From Callorhinus ursinus (Eukaryota; Chordata; Mammalia; Carnivora; Otariidae), in the NCBI RefSeq assembly GCF_003265705.1, contig NW_020313044.1, positions 1,817,223-1,881,222 on the forward strand: a DNA stretch of 64,000 nucleotides, written 5' to 3'. A program made the translations under genes and the position numbers. The notes under the pieces are model-generated. The model was not told the origin of the DNA, ran no database searches, and saw only the letters and a list, made by a program, of their open reading frames with translations. Positions 62,520 to 64,000 of this stretch are shown piece by piece (the first letter of the stretch is position 1; every line of letters begins with the position of its first letter).

Positions 62520-63110
62520 ACGACAAAGTGACCTTTTAAAAATGCAAATCAGATCATGTTCACTCCACTTCTTAATCCCCCAGGGGCCTCCCATTGCTCT
62601 GAAAGGACAATGCAAGCTCCTTGCCATCACCTACAGGGTCTTACATGATTTGGCTCCTGCCTACCTTTCTGACCTCATCTAGTACTACTGTTTTCCTCAT
62701 CTACCACCCCTCAGGGCACTGGCCTTCCTTCTGCTCCTTGAACACTCCAGGCTTATTCCCATCCTGGGGCTTTTGCACTTGCTATTTCCTGCTGTGGGAC
62801 ATTTGGCTTTATCACCAGGCTCTTTTGGTCATTCAAGTCTCAGCACAAACATCCTCTTTTTAGTGAGGCCATTCCTGACCTCACTATGTAAATGAGGACG
62901 CCTCTTCCCCATCACTCTCATCATTTACCCCTATCCAAAATCATGCTGTCCCTTTAATTGTTACCTACTTACTGTCTTTCTTCCTCTCTAGAGTGTAAAT
63001 TTCACGAGGGCTGCCCACTACTGTATCTACAGGGTCTAGTACCATGTGTGTCATACAGTAGGTGCTCCAAAATATTTGTTGATTGAGGAAGTGAATGGAT
63101 GCCTGAATAG
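62520..63110 (+). repeat. L2 3' region, sense
   Basis: GTGACCTTTTAAAAATGCAAATCAGATCATG, CAATGCAAGCTCCTTGCCATCACC, CATGATTTGGCTCCTGCCTACC, TCCTGGGGCTTTTGCACTTGCTATTTCC and GTCATACAGTAGGTGCTCCAAAATATTTGTTGATTG. Three sense L2 3' ends thus follow in a row between 61.5 and 63.1 kb. Confidence 0.93.
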
Positions 63111-64000
63111 GATAATAGCCTTCTGCGATAGAGAGGCAGGCTCTGCCAGACTCCCAGGCAGACAGAAGAGTGACTTACTGTGATTGAGGAAATAAAGAAG
63201 CTGGACTGGTAAGAACCAATGGAGGGAACCAGGATGGAATGTAGGTTTGCCACGCTCCACTGGGAGCTCCCGAGTCCGGGAATCCCAGGGTCTACTCAGC
63301 CAGCCCGAGTCCTCAGCCTGGAATCAGATTCACTCTGGGTGAGCAAAAAACAAAGGCTGCCCTGGCTTCCATTTTAAGTTCTCTTGTATTCAGAATGCTT
63401 ATGTGGGGACCTACAGGACATTTAAGATTCCTGGCAGATGTATCTCTCTGCTCTGTTCCAATGGAATTTATTTTCTCAAAGTTTCTTGGAATCTAGAAAA
63501 ATTGTTGTCAGGCAACAGAAGCAATGAATGGAGACACATGACTCATTCACCAATACATCTGAGATCTAAAGTGTATTAGTTCAATTCTGTTTATGCTACA
63601 ACAATTCTTGTTTTGATAGCACTTTTCATACTCCTATAAAAATCTAAAAATGCCAAACAAAAAAGAATTTTTAGAATGTTGAATACAAAGAACCAGGTTT
63701 TCATAATAAAGCCCACTGATAATTTTTTAAAGAGAAGAATAAAGCCCATCCCTACTCCTCTCTTCCCCTCCCCCTTTTTAAAAGACTTATTTTTAGATAT
63801 AATTTTGCTGGGTTGTCACAGTCTTTAACTTTTTTTCCTTTCAAGTTCTCTTTCTTCATTGTCATCAACAAAAATATGAGCATGAAAGGGGCGGGAAGTG
63901 TTTGTTTTTGTGTATACATCTTTGATCGTATCAGAGAGGAGAGAATCATGAACACCCGCTGCTAATTTTAAGAACTAAATCTTGATTTCACTTTCTGCAG
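63111..64000. other. single-copy, increasingly AT-rich DNA
   Basis: About 890 bp to the end of the window. No named repeat or gene. The last 400 bp are AT-rich. Confidence 0.45.

Overview
This window is mammalian nuclear DNA and contains no intact protein-coding gene that I can support. The organism is almost certainly a caniform carnivore, and probably an arctoid (bear, seal or mustelid grade). The main evidence is about 39 copies of a tRNA-derived Can-SINE. Its head runs GCCTGGGTGGCTCAG, followed by a CT-rich stretch and an AATAAA/TCTTT/poly(A) tail. The head and middle differ from the SINEs I recall for dogs and for cats. Two antisense L1 fragments have the carnivore-type 3' UTR. Placement below Caniformia is an inference from remembered consensus sequences.

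Layout. 1-12.1 kb: mostly single-copy DNA with degraded MIR and L2 pieces, one nested SINE pair and several candidate regulatory motifs (octamer, CTCF, CRE plus AP-1, ER8). 12.1-21 kb: SINEs, L2 fragments, a pyrimidine pentamer array, a TA-rich microsatellite and a 97% identical inverted duplication (19210-19432 and 20140-20362). 21-31 kb: SINE-rich, with an antisense L1/SINE composite sharing one target-site duplication (22720-24063), MLT1-like LTRs, and the only recognisable gene-derived sequence, a full-length RPL12 processed pseudogene (29751-30394) with one stop. 31-35 kb: a long ancient L2 broken by an LTR, an L1 and several SINEs in readable order. 35-53 kb: single-copy DNA with MIR/L2, a cluster of four SINEs (38.7-39.4 kb), an older sense L1, a 94-bp retrocopy of a transcript 3' end, and two antisense MLT1-like LTRs. 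53-57.4 kb: the longest nearly repeat-free stretch, with a GC-rich block at 54.2-54.9 kb. 57.4-64 kb: L2/MIR remnants and two adjacent SINEs.

Nothing here forms an operon or pathway. The open frames on both strands are explained by simple repeats, SINEs, L1 ORF2 tails or chance frames in GC-rich DNA. The window is best read as intergenic or deep intronic DNA. Its interest lies in retrotransposition mechanism (chimeras, nested insertions at the SINE terminator, tail-only insertions) and in candidate non-coding regulatory elements, which need cross-species comparison. Repeat family names come from recalled consensus sequences, not a database search, and repeat boundaries without a stated target-site duplication are approximate.
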